A stretch of DNA of 64,000 nt from Seriola aureovittata (lineage: Eukaryota > Chordata > Actinopteri > Carangiformes > Carangidae): NCBI RefSeq assembly GCF_021018895.1, contig NC_079365.1, forward strand, positions 620,001 through 684,000, given 5' to 3'. The position numbers and the translations under genes are program-made. Shown one piece after another: positions 38,700 to 51,340 of the stretch (position 1 is its first letter; every line of letters starts with the position of its first letter). A model generated the notes under the pieces. It was not told where the DNA came from, did not search any database, and worked only from the letters and a program-made list of their open reading frames with translations.

Positions 38700-41600
38700 G
38701 AAAAGCTTTAATATTTAATTTTATGTTCATTTTATGTAACTATTTCATGTATACTACTTAAATCATCTTCTCAAACGTGATACATCTGATGTTTCATTGA
38801 CATCTGTGGTATAATTAGTGAACTTGCTTTGCTTAATTTGAAGAGGGCCCATCTTTTTTCCAGCTTCTTTTCATTGTTGATTTTGTAAGTTACCTTTTCC
38901 ATATTATATATATTGACACATGGGAGGTTCCAACTCATTCCAGCCCTTTGTTATTTGCTTCAGAGCTGTAATGGTCATAATCCAAAAGTAATATAATTCC
39001 TGCTTCTACAGGCTTTTTAGGACGTATTCTTAAAGAAAGTTTTGGTGTTGTAGGTTCCCCACTTTCCTGAACGTCTGTGTTATTATATGTAAAATATCTG
39101 GTAGGTTTGTATTTTTTTACATGTATAAAAAGTATGTTTATAATCAGCGTGAATTTCCCCATATTCTCTGCAACAGCTGCAGTTGTTTCGTGTGTACTTG
39201 GAGATGGTCGATGGTGTTTTAAAGTACCATATATTCATCTTCCAAGCGTATTCCTGCCAGTAAGGTGACTTTATATAAGAGTAAATATCTTTGAAACTCT
39301 GTTTTCCCACTCATTATCAGATATTATACTTTTCAGGTCTTTCTCCCACTTTTCTTTAATATAATTTACATCTTCAATTTTGTTTTCTTGAAGTATTTGA
39401 TAGATTTGTCCAGTTACATTTTTGAGGTTATTACTTTGATGCATCTTTAAAATGTATCTCAGGAGGGGATGAAGGTCTCCATCAGGTCTAATTTGAACTT
39501 GCAAGTATCGATAGAAGTGGCTACTGGGGAGAGCATATGTGTTTGCTATATTTTCAAAGATATTCACACTCATTCCCTCACTTTACATTTGATAAAACCT
39601 TATGAGTCCCTTACTTTCCCATACCTTAAAATCATTGTCCAAGCTGTTTGGAGTAAAATCTGGGTCCCATGCTATTCCTCTTAAACCAACTGTTTCTTGT
39701 TCCTTGACTTTGATTAATTTGCATATTCTTCTCCAGATTTTAAATGTGTTGTATACTGAGAGATCATCTATTTTGATCTGTGCTTTTTTATGACCTGAGA
39801 AAATCAAGGTACTGCATGTGGTTGCATGTGTTATATATAAGGGCAGGTTCTGGAATAAAAATAGAAAATGTGGTAGAATATTCATTTTAATTATGTTAAT
39901 TTTTTCAAGTAAAGTTAAAGGTAAAATTTTCCACCTATTCAAGTTTTGTTTTACTGAATTCTCCAAAATTCTGTAATTCCAGTGACATTGATTATTGAAG
40001 TTATTTGGTATATTTATCCCTAGATATTTTACTTTGTTTTTTAAAAAGCTTCCTACAAATGGAAACCAACTTCCATAGCTTCATTTTTATTCAAGTTAAG
40101 CTTATAACCGGAGAGGCTATAAGCACCATAGTTTGTAATTTCATCTTGTAACACAGGTAGAGAATTATCTGTAAAATACAACATAATATAATCTGCATAT
40201 AAAGCAAGTTGTTGCTTCATTCTTGTTGCATAATCAATGACGGTGAGAGTGAGTCGCACATTATCACTTAAAAGACGGTCCTTGAAGAGTCCTGATTGGT
40301 CTAAATTAATTATTTTTGGAAGTACAGTATATGTGAGAGTCTATTTGGTATTATTGATGTTAATAACTTTTAAACTACATTTAAGAGGGACTTTTCCTTC
40401 TTTAGCCATTAGAGTGATGATTGCTGAATTCCATGTTTGTGGCTAGTGTCCTGTTTGTAAGATCTTAATGAAAACTAGAATTCATTAGTAAATCCATCAC
40501 TTCCCGGACTTTTTCCGGTTTTGCCTTTCTGAATGATTTTTTAGAATTTCCATCTCAACTATTGGTTTTACTAGATCGTTGTTTTGTTTATCATTCATTG
40601 CAGGGAGGTTTAACAATTCTAAATACGTTTTAATTTTCTGTAAATCTGTCTCTTCTATTTCTGTGTTGTAGAGGTTTTGGTAGTAATCCCTGAAACATGA
40701 TGCTTTTTCCGATTTCCGATTTTTGTCCATGATGGTGGTTATTGTGGACTTTTCTCTCTTTTTCTTTTTTCAATGCTTTCAAATATTATCATACTAGGTT
40801 TGCCTACAGAACATGAGATTTTCTTCTATTTTTTGTAGTTCTATCATTTCCAATTCTTTTTTTGCTCCCTTTAGTTGTGTCTGTACATCTTTGTTCATCG
40901 TTTTTTCATGTTCCTTTTGCAATTTCATTATTTTATTTTCCAATTCTGTCTTTTCTCTTACCCTTTGCCTCTTGTTCCAAGATGAGTATACCATTATTTC
41001 TCGTTGTATTGTTGCTTTTGCAGCCTCCCATAATAATATAGACGTCACCCCTCCATTATCGTTTATTTCAAAATAAGACTTCATGCTACGTTTTATTTTC
41101 TCTTTGAAACACGTGTCTTGAAGCAAGGAGTTGTTTAGCCTCCATGCAGTTTCCCTTTGTTCCCTCTTCAAGTTTAGTTCCATTATAACTGGTGCATGGC
41201 ATGCTGTGCTAATGGGTAATATCAGCATTATAGCATTTTATTACTTTTGTGATCTCAGTTTTTAGTATAAAGAAATAGTCTAATCTCGAATGGACCTTGT
41301 GTAGACTCTCTCATGGGGGTATAACCAACAGCAAACTTCCAATAGTCCTAAATCTGTTCAGGCTTTTCTCAATAATCCTGCTGCTTTGAGAGTCCAATTT
41401 CTTGTTCATTACTAAGTTACCTCCGTCATCAATAAAGATAGGATTCTTTTCAGGAGATCTACTTCTTGTTGTTCTATTTCCACAGTTATAAGCACATATC
41501 TTCCCTCCTTATCCCTGATACATTTTTCTTTACAAAACATAAGATTGTTTTTGATGAGGATTGCCGCTCCCCTTATAGCTGATGTATATGAAGAAGAGAA

Positions 41601-41780
41601 CACTTGTGCCAAGGCTAATTTCTCTAATCTTGCATGTTCCATTTTACTCAAATGTGTTTCCTGAAGAAAAATAATTTCTCCACCTTCTCTCTTTAGTTTT
41701 TGCAAATACTTACTTTGAAGCAGAGGTTTTAGTTTGTTAATTAATTTTATTTTATATTTTATTTTGAAAATGTGAAGTGG
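38700..41780 (-). mobile_element. Decayed L1-type LINE (ORF2 remnants)
   Basis: Reading minus: the APE endonuclease N-terminus at about 41780-41412 (IIFLQETHLSK, RDKEGRYVLI); a coiled linker at 41228-40794; the pre-RT FRDYYQNLYNTE near 40700; RT remnants (SGYKLNLNKNEA near 40100; INIIKMNILPHFLFLFQNLP near 39900-39840); and the Cys-rich C-terminus (NCSCC, FYTCKKI) near 39180-39110. Weak coding traces run to about 38770. Several frameshifts and stops show it is inactive. The 5' side is truncated near 41780 and the 3' end is approximate. Confidence 0.85.
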
Positions 41781-42719
41781 AGAAAAACCAATCACAATCA
41801 ACTCCTCCACTGTCAGTCATGTTTGAACCTGTCAGTGTCGTAACGGTGGCGACGTTAAATAAAGATGAGGCAGAAGATTCTTCAGCAGAGACCATGGTCT
41901 GATCTGAGGTCTGTGTTTGAAGGTTTAGAAATAAAGAAAGACTCATTTAGTTTGTAATGTTTGCTGTGTTCACCACGACCAGACTTCATCACTGATTAAA
42001 AAAAGAAAACTGAAAATGACAGTAACTCCTTTGATTGATTCAACTGTGTTTTTATGACTTTGTATCATATTCTGTTTATTCTACAGGGTCTTTCAGGTTG
42101 TTTCAGAGTCATCAGGTTCTGTGAATGTGGAACAATACAGAAATACTGACACAAAATGTACTTCAGTATTTCCACCTTTATTTCCACCTGGTATTGTTAG
42201 GTTCTCACTGTGATTGGATCTCAGTATACAGGTCACTTTGGCAGCTGGAGGGAGGTGAAGGTGAAGGCTTCCATTTTTTAAAATTATTTTGCAATTAAAG
42301 TTCAAAATGAATTGAGGTAGCAGGATGACTCTAAGTATCTTAAGTCAGCTGATATGAAAAATCATTAAAATCACAGTTGATCCTTCATGTCTTTAATAGC
42401 AGCAGGTCAGGAACGAGGTGCTGCAGAACTTACATCTAAGGTCCAGCTGATGGCGTAGTTGCGCGTTTTAAACAAAATAACAGGAACAACCAGAGGCAAT
42501 AAAACAGACCCACAGACTGAAGTCCTCAGATGACCTACAATGACCGGGATGTGATGTAGAACTGGACTTTGTACACTAAAGTTTTTATAGTAAAATACAA
42601 TGTTCTGCAGGTGATCAGCTGTCGGGACACTTAATATCGGCCATGACAGCAACTGTCACTCAGGTTTACTTTGACAGCTGCTGTTACTACTACTCGTAAG
42701 AGGAAGTAGACGAGGAAGA

Positions 42720-42830
42720 GGAGGAAGAATGGCAACAAGACTATAATAATAATGGTGATAATAATAAAAATGATAATGATAATTATAGAAACATGTTTGA
42801 AGATAACAAAAATAATAATAATTACCGTCA
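42720..42830. repeat. AT-rich (ATA/ATG)n low-complexity tract
   Basis: Impure ATAATA/GATAAT repeats. The isoleucine-rich minus-strand frame through it is an artefact. Confidence 0.85.
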
Positions 42831-43000
42831 GATACGCGGGTCTAATTGAGGTCATCCATGTTGCGGCTGATCTGGTCTGATCAGGTCTCGCAGCGCAGTT
42901 AATATAACACCTCCCTGAACCGGAAATCAGCTGGAGCCCGTCAAATAGGCGGGAGTCTGATCACCGGGGTGGGACTGACTCACTTAAGTTTCGTTTCGCA
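42826..43000 (-). promoter_or_regulatory. Candidate CpG-rich promoter and 5' exon (minus strand)
   Basis: On the minus strand: GCGAAACGAAACTT (IRF-like, about 42986-42999), an ETS-type core (complement of ACCGGAAAT near 42920), TATATTAA (42899-42906), then about 45 bp later CTGACG|GTAATT, a plausible donor at 42824-42825. A mini-frame MDDLN-stop lies in the putative exon. It is 5.4 kb upstream of helz2 on the same strand and could be a non-coding helz2 exon 1. This is inference; no transcript evidence. Confidence 0.35.
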
Positions 43001-43200
43001 TATTTTGCGTCAGCATCAGGTTAGAATGATAGGATATGCGTTTTGTGGCCCCCACCCTGTCAAGCGACACACTGCGCGCGCACGCACAGTTGTTAAAAAC
43101 ATGGTGCTTGTTCCCTGTGAACCTGCAGGTTCCCGCTTAGTCATGATGTTCCTCTGTTCTTCTTCACTGTTGCTGACTGTCATTACACAAGTGTTAACGA

Positions 43201-43202
43201 CA

Positions 43203-43270
<68 letters not shown>
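43201..43270. repeat. (CA)n microsatellite
   Basis: About 34 CA units with one early CATA interruption. Confidence 0.97.
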
Positions 43271-43272
<2 letters not shown>

Positions 43273-43599
43273 TCTCACCAGTTCCCTCAAACTAATATTT
43301 GATCAGACCTTATTATATAAATCTGTGGAAGCCCTGACAGCAGGTGCATTTTTAGATTTTTTGCCAGGATCACAAGTTTTTTTTTTCATTTTTCCATTTG
43401 TGAAAACAGGAAAAACTAATGAAGAATAAAAACAAATAAAAGCAAACAAACAAATCTAGTTGACTCTCCAGGCTTTCATATATTTCATCTTTCCTGTGCT
43501 TTGTCAGGTGTATTTCTTATTTACAGAATATCATTTTACCATAAAAACTCAGAATAACAGAATAACCGGACACAGACCTTGTTTGGCCAAGGACTGGAC

Positions 43600-43605
43600 T
43601 TTATT
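43600..43605 (-). other. Candidate stmn3 poly(A) signal
   Basis: AATAAA on the minus strand, about 170 bp past the stmn3 stop codon. A moderately GT-rich stretch (GGTCTGTGTCCGG) follows. This would give a short 3' UTR. Confidence 0.4.
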
Positions 43606-43775
43606 TCAGCTGTACAACACTCTGCTCTTCCAGATGTGTGTGTGGTTAACCACAAATGAAACAGATGTGTAACAGTATTTGGTGCTGATTAACTCCTGAA
43701 AGGTGCACTGTGGGATTATAATGGTGAAAACTTTGAAGAGTGTCAGAAGTAGAACCCAGAAAGTAGAGAACACCT

Positions 43776-43835
43776 TCAGCCAGAGAGGTCGGTCTGACGC
43801 TCCTTGTTCCTCCGAACCTCAGCGGCGTGGACTTC
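43776..43835 (-). CDS. stmn3: stmn3 terminal exon
   Basis: 60 nt: [19 protein letters not shown] and TGA (43776-43778). The acceptor is TGTGTCTTACAG. The sequence matches the STMN3 tail ([10 protein letters not shown], ending SG). It is separated from the previous exon by a 5.8-kb intron filled with transposons. Confidence 0.92.
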   Translation of the reverse strand, partial: EVHAAEVRRNKERQTDLSG

Positions 43836-46800
43836 CTGTAAGACACAGAAACTGTCAGATACACAAGAAACAAAGTTAAACCTGACAACTGAAAAATGAC
43901 AGAAGGTAGGACGTTATTGGTACATGAAACTTAGAGGCACCACATTTTTTTATATGTGAACAGCAGAAATACAGTTGACTGCTGAGAAACACAAAGATGC
44001 AGAAACTTCAGGAAGCGTCAGCTCTGTCCAACCTGTTTCTCAGATCAGATGCTGTTTGATCTGAACCCAACAGCATGCAGCGACATAAAGTCATCAAACC
44101 AGCATTCACTGCAGTTTACAACCACTGGGAACACCGGTGTCACACATTTTATGTAAAGTTTCATGTAAATGAAGTTGCTCAGTCTCTCAGGACAATGTTT
44201 TCACCACTGTGTTTTTTTTTAGGTATATGACATATAATCAATAATAACATCCTCTTTTTTTCCTCCTGTCCATCCTTCTGTCCACTGATCCAGGGTCAGC
44301 TCACTGTATGTCTCACTGAGTTCTATAGTTTTGGTTACATCACATCACTGTTTTGTTACTTTTCCATATTTGGTCCTGTTTCTCTGTTTGTTGCTGTGAC
44401 TGACCACAACCATGGTAAATGACATCTATGGCAACTTTAACAGGCAGGAAAAACAAACAACAGCCGACCTGCTGTGTATTTGTTCTAAGAGAGAAAAAAG
44501 TGGTTTTGAAAGTGAAGTATTTTTTTAGAAAAAATACATTCAAATCATTTTCATTCATTTTTCAGTTGAACTGTATTTAATTTATTGAAAGTCCATTTAG
44601 GTCCCAGTTTATATGCTGCCATGGCAGGTGAATTCACTGGTTGTTGGTTTGTGCTAATCATCTGATTAACTATTTACCAGCATAAAGTGAATGAATAAAC
44701 AGCTAACAAAAACGGAAAATAACTAATATTTTGCACTCAAAGTTTCCTATCTGAAAAGGTTGCAGAAAGAGGTAAAGGGAGACTTTTCATTTGGAAGTGG
44801 AAAGGAAACACAGTCTGAGCAGTGTGTGACAGTCAGTGTGAATCCCATTGAGATCAAGAGAAGTAGACATGAGACTAAGACTTGGCGGATCAGCTGCCAC
44901 GCCCACAGCGAAGAGGCCGTTTCTGTTTCCTGCTTCCAGAGATTTTGTCTAAAAATACTCGATCTGCTGCATTTCATCAGAAGTGAAACTGAATCAGAGT
45001 CAGACTCACTGTAGGAGACAAGCAGAAACTGGAAGTGGCTTTATTACAACAATCCAACCGTGTCATGGTGCACAGAGATAAAGGTGAACAGTGGTGCACA
45101 GTCTTGCTTCTGTTTCTATCTCTCTAACACTAAATGCACGTGGAGTTGTCTCTGCTGTTACATGTGTATGTGTAAGACTGATGACTCTTTACTGCAAACC
45201 AAATGAACCTACAGGTTCAAATAAAGTAACTGAAATCTAGGGCTGCTCCATTATGGCAAAAATCATAATCACGATTATTTTTTATCAATATTGAAATCAC
45301 AATTATTCAGCACGATTTCTCATTGACTTTGGAAAAAAACTGAAAAAAAAAAAAGTCAACACCACCCCACCCCCCCGACCTGCAACTGAATTTCTAAACA
45401 ACAGTTCAGATGATGCTCTGTCCATTTCAGACCGAATTTAAGAACAAACCCAGAACAATCGGCTGGATAATGCAGGGTTTTTCCTGCATAGAGAATCGGG
45501 AGGCGGCCGCCTCCTCGGTACTCGGTGGATTTGACGTTTGTAACTGCAATTGTGGCTGTATCGTAATCCGGGCATCAGGCAGAGCCATCCAAAATTGCCA
45601 AAGAAGAATACGAACACGCTGGATCTTCTTACGGAAAGAGGCGGCGACCTGATTTGATTACATTACATTACATTTTGCAGATCAACAGATCAGGAGAAAA
45701 TTAACTTTATTGGAGACCTGCCAAATGTTGGCGATCTGTCAACGCCGACATTTGACATAGTAAAATATCTTTGGTTAATTATAAATTGTGGTGGTACAAG
45801 GACATCAGCAGGGTAGTTGGTCCTTCAATATGTCCCAGGACACATTCATGCACACATGCTGTAACCTCTGAATGTGGTCTGAGTGATCACATCTCAAATG
45901 TGTCCTCAATGTATCTTTGATGTGTTCACACCTGAACTTAGAGCTGTGATCAGATCTCCCGAGACCAGGGGCGGACTGCGACAAAAAAATCGGCCCTGGC
46001 AATTTTGGCCCAGACTGGCCCCCTCTCACACCTCTTTTGCAGTTCCCTTCAATATGTGTAGGGGAGAGTGGGGTAATTAGTGCCAAGGGGCAAGTAGTGC
46101 CACCCCTGTTATCTAGAAAACCATAGAAGAAGTTGGTCATGTGACCACATATTTTTGAAGAGGCATCTATTTCACTCATTCTGCAAAGAGGGGAGACACA
46201 TGGCTTGAGAGATAAGCACATTTAAGTTCAAAAAACAATTTTTTGCCCTCCAAAGTAAATTTTCTATGATCATGGTTTTTTGATTGCTGTATTTGAACAA
46301 TTATAGATAACTTTGAAAACAGTTCACACATGTTTTAGTGCTTTAGTAAGCTACACCATGAGTCTATACAGTTAGCATGATGCAAGCTCAAAGCAGCTAG
46401 GGGATGCATTTTTTTCAAAATGGTATTATGATTATTTACTGTATATTACTTTATTGTATTTTATTGTTATTGTACATTGTATTCCTTCATTTGATCACTA
46501 AAATTATGAGACATTCTTAATTTTAGACCAAAATCCATCATGCCACGTGAATACAAACGGAAGACTCGGAGGGTTCCAACTCCTCCAGTAGCTCAGAAGA
46601 GAGTGACTGTCCGATTCCACTGATTATGAGAGTTCAGATGTCCAGAGTGATGATGATGATGATGGTGACAAGGATCTGTCTGCTGGTAACTTTGTCATTG
46701 TGAGGTTTGCAGGTAAAAAATCCAAATCCTATAACTATGTTGGATTGGTGGAGAATGTTGAAGGTGATGAGATCAGTGCAAAGTTTCTGAAGCAAAGTTG

Positions 46801-48421
46801 TAAGAGGTCTGTTGATGGAAAGCCCATCTTCACATTTAGAGAGAATGATGAAGGAGTCATCCCTAAAGGTGATGTTCTCAAGAAACTACCCACACCACAA
46901 AAACTTGGTGGTACTGCTAGAAGGGAGCATAAGTTCACATTTCCATGCAGCATTGAAAAGTGGGATGTTCAGTAGTGGGCCGGTTCTGTGAAGAGATTCA
47001 GATGCAGATCATTTGCATGATTAGGTTTTCATTTTGGATTTTTATTTTGCTCTGAGTGTGTTGCTCTGAGTCGAGGTGTGTTCATGTCTTGTTTAAGTTC
47101 ATGTCAGGCTTTGTTTGTTAAATAAACGTTAAAAAAGTAATTTTGTATTGAATTTGTCTTGCTTTTATATAGCATTATCGTCTGTGAGATTAAAATGACC
47201 TGTTTTACTATCAATGGCACAATTTACCCCAGTGTATTCTCTCTAATGGCACAACTTACCCCGCACCGGGGGCAAGTTGTGCCACAAGACCACTTTTTTT
47301 TCTAAAGCTATATTTCTCAAACAGTTTATTTAAGATCCAGTGATTGTTCCCAGGGATGCACAACATCCTAAACTATATGTACATATTTTAGTTGGAGGCA
47401 TTACTGTAATCCCCTTGCTAAAGGCACTTTAAGTAAAAAATGGCACTACTTACCCCACTCTGCCCTACTGTACAACAGCTGTTTTTTTTGTGCCATGGGC
47501 AAGTGTACCAGTATACTCATTTACTCTTGACTGACTCCCTGGCAGTCATGTGGCTGTGTTAATATCATGATATGATGTTATGATATGATATGATATGATA
47601 TGTTATGATATGATATGATATGATATGATATGGTATGTTATGATATGATATGATATGATATGATATGATATGTTATGATATGATATGATATGATATGATA
47701 TGATATGATATGATATGATATGATATGATATGATATGATATATGCTCTAACAAATAAGCTATTTGGCATTGATTGCCTGAGTGAGCATCAGCAGTAACAT
47801 TAGCTGATGATGGTCTCTTTATGAGACCATTATCTTATTATTATCATCCACTTTAATGGAATTAACGTTACTCAGCATCATCATCAACATGTCAGCATAC
47901 ACAGCCTAACATTACTCAGTGACCCTTTTTACCTGCGTGCTACCTTCTGCTTCCACTTCAACTATACTATACACTTCGGCCTCCTGCTCACTGTGCTCCT
48001 CGGCTTCCCTGTCACACTCCTGCATCTCTTCCTGCTCCTCTGTCTGCTCTCCTCCTTTCACCTGTTGCTGCACGATGGCACCGAAAGACGTCGTAGAAGT
48101 TGAAGCTGTTGCGGCCCCTGAAGCGAACATATGTGGGATTTTGACACCCTTGACGGCCTCCGCATGTAAATTCTTTATTTTTCTTGCTCGCAACTTCTCT
48201 GCACCTCCCTTCTTCTGTTTTTGATGTTGCTGTCTGTCCATTTTGAACATCTCCCTCCTTCGTCCACAGGTGTGTAACTCTGCGGACACGGGACACAGAG
48301 AGGACAGAGAGGGAGGGGTGGGGCCAGCACAGGAGGAGATGTGAATGGGCCAGTCTGGTGTCATAAGAAAAATGAACCAATGGGTCGCTGCCCCAGTTAT
48401 ATGGGCCAGTCGTTGATGTTT

Positions 48422-48457
<36 letters not shown>

Positions 48458-51261
48458 AGGGGTGTTTTTTTTTGTTGTTTTTTTTTTTAAATGAATATTA
48501 AAAATTCAAATCATATCGGCCCCAAGGTGAGTGGGCCCACCGAGAAAATGCCCCGTATGCCAGATTACCAGTCCAGCCCTGCCCATGACAGAGGTTAATT
48601 CCAGGTCTGAGGAGGTCTGAACAGGTCTATAAGGTCTATAAGTACTTTAGTCCATTAGAGTCCATAGAAAATTTTGCTTTAGAGTTAGATGAGAAGACTG
48701 ATACCACTCTCAAATATGTGAGCAGCAGGCTGACAGGCAGCTAGCAGCAGGCTACACAGACTGGAAGCAGGGGGAGACAGGCAGCCTGGCTCTGGGTGCA
48801 GGTAGCAGCACCTGCTCACACATTAACACCAACACCAGTTCTAGAGGTGCAGGGAGGTAAATCTTGTTTCCTCTGAACAGAACAGACCAAGCAACAACCT
48901 CCAAGGCTGAAAAATAAAGCCAACACTAGAGTCTGGCTCCAACAGTGAGTCAGTCCCCATAGACTCCCATGTTAAAATGTCCAACTTTACAGCAGAAATA
49001 AACATGTTTACAGCCTGGTACAAAAACTGGTTTGGTCTCTAAAGCTAATTTCCTCCTTCATGACAGCTGTTTATATAACTCACCTGTTTACATCTGATTA
49101 AGGCTTAAAGTTATGTAGAACTGAGGGCGTGGCCTCTTTCAGTGACAGGTGGGGGAGTATATGCTTTCCACAAATCGGCATACACCCAACTCTCGGCTCC
49201 ACACACGCCCCACCTCTTTGACCATTTTTGGATTAGTTGGGAGTCAGCGTAGGAGTCAGACACTCCCAAGATGGCGACGGTGAAGCAGCTATCTTTGAAC
49301 TACAAAACCGCTCCTCAGACACATGTAGGTCATGTCATGGACACTATGTCCATCTTTATTTACAGTCTATGAACCATACCAGCTGTTTCAATTTCCCTTT
49401 CAGGACTAGAACTTTAATTTGGTGCAGAAACATTACTGTCTATATTTTTCATTCCCACATTCAACATTGTCGAGTAAAACTCTGATCATTTGATGAACTT
49501 TGTAGGATTCATTTGGTTTGTTTTGGATGTGTGACAGTATAAAAATGAAGCTGGACCTTGGATAAATGAAATGACATTAATGATGAGGGTATGGGAAGAC
49601 TTGCTTTCTCACGAAGCCTCTGTTTGAGGGCACTGAGGTGGGCCTCCCGGTTCTCCTTGTTGACCTCCATCTTTTGGATGAGTTTCTCTTCCGTCTTCTT
49701 GCTGAAATTGTTGTTTTCCTTGTGCAGCTTGTGGAGGACCTCCTGCACGTGCTCCCTCTTCTCAGCCAGCTGTTTCAGCACTAGAGCCTCCTGCGACTAC
49801 AGCATGGTTTTGGGGGGTGGGGAGAAGAGAACAGAGCAAAGAACAGAAAGAAAAGAATGAGGGAGGTGTGTTGTGTATATTATCTGCAGGGTTGACTTGA
49901 TGACTTGTACATTTCAGAAATCTCTTTATGAATCATGCTGTTGAAATAAAAACCTGCCACCGACTGGAGTTTCTGTAAACTACCTCAGATAATTATCTTC
50001 TCAGTGAGTCACCTTAATTATCCTTTGAATCTTTGGATTGAAAACAGAAACACATTTTGTGCTGCTTGTTTACAGTTCAACCTGCTCAGTGACTTGGTGA
50101 TCGATGCTTAATTAATGTGGAGTCACAGATGCCTGCCACACCCTGCTGATCATGTCTCTATCACTGTCAAGATCATCATGTTTAACTGGTACACTAAGTC
50201 TTCAGCGTGTGTCAAAGTCCAGTCTGAGTCAGCATCGTGGTTTGTGGAGCTCTGTGGAGTTCAGCACTGCCACAGGACATGTGATGACTGAAACTACCTC
50301 TGAACATATGTCATAATCTGGGAGGAAGTTTCATCCTCTGTAAAAAAGAGAAGCATCTTTTTTGAAAAAGTCGACAAAACAAAGTTGTGAATGTTCTGTG
50401 TTTCGACTGAGTGATGTTCTGTGAATAAAGCTGGGTTTTCTCCTCTCATGATATCAGTCCATGATGACAGATTATCAGCATCTGTTAATTGTTGGGACGA
50501 TTACATCCACCTGTTGTATTTAACCGAAGGTGACAACGGCGTCTGGTGCAGGTAATGACAGAAAACAAACCTCTCATATCATATCTGCCAGCGACTACAT
50601 ATCCTAATATTCTGTAATGTTAGGTCATGTGACTGAAATAAAAAAATGTTTCCATTTCATATTAGTGAAACACATGTAATAGTCTGAAAACAACCTCATT
50701 GAGTGTATAAATGTTTTTTTGAAATTCACGTTTCCATTACTCGTTTTTTAGTTCATAATTTCAAATAGCACAGTAATCAGATTAATGGAAACACAGCTAT
50801 AGTTAGCCTAGCATAAAGACTGGGAGCATGGGAGGACCAGCTGTCCTTGCTCAGTCCGAACAGGGAAAAGTAACACCTATAATGTTCACTGAACAGTACA
50901 GTGGAGCTGGTACCAGGCAGTAGAAAAGGACTATACATGTACAGCTATTATAGAATCAGTAGAGTGGAAAAAATATTAGCGGTGGAAAATGAGATTAATT
51001 GTTATTATTAATTATTGTTGATGAGGAGACCCCCTGGACCCACCTTCCTCCTCTCTTCAGCTGCCTCCAGCCTCTTGTGCAGATCCTCCAGGGACACCTC
51101 CTTCCTCGGACTGATCCGTAACGGCTGAGGCTGGGCTTTGTCCCCGGACTGACCCGGATCCTTTAAGATCACTTCAAAAGACTGTCCTGAGGCTCGCTTG
51201 TTCAGGCCCTTCACCTCCAGGTCTGACACAGAGTCACAGGGTCAGACACCAGTTAAAGAGC

Positions 51262-51340
<79 letters not shown>

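Larger units (their letters stand above)
45966..48581 (-). mobile_element. hAT element hosting a nested pogo-like insertion
   Basis: The left end CAGGGGCGGACTG (45966) and right end CAGTCCAGCCCTG (to 48581) form imperfect inverted repeats. The flanks CCCGAGAC (45958-45965) and CCCATGAC (48582-48589) are related 8-bp sequences, 6 of 8 identical, as expected of an old hAT target duplication. A minus-strand frame near the right end encodes a hAT-like N-terminus. Removing the nested element leaves about 1.2 kb, so the transposase body is missing. Confidence 0.75.

Noticed and set aside
42400..42540. Possible cytokine-receptor-like exon (KTRNYAISWTLD before a GTAAGT donor)
   Set aside because: A single short motif without conserved cysteines or WSxWS, no convincing acceptor, and no further exons downstream before the L1.
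42631..42855. Isoleucine-rich membrane-like frame
   Set aside because: Arises from impure ATA repeats read on the minus strand; the donor-like site at its start fits a short exon better than a continuous protein.
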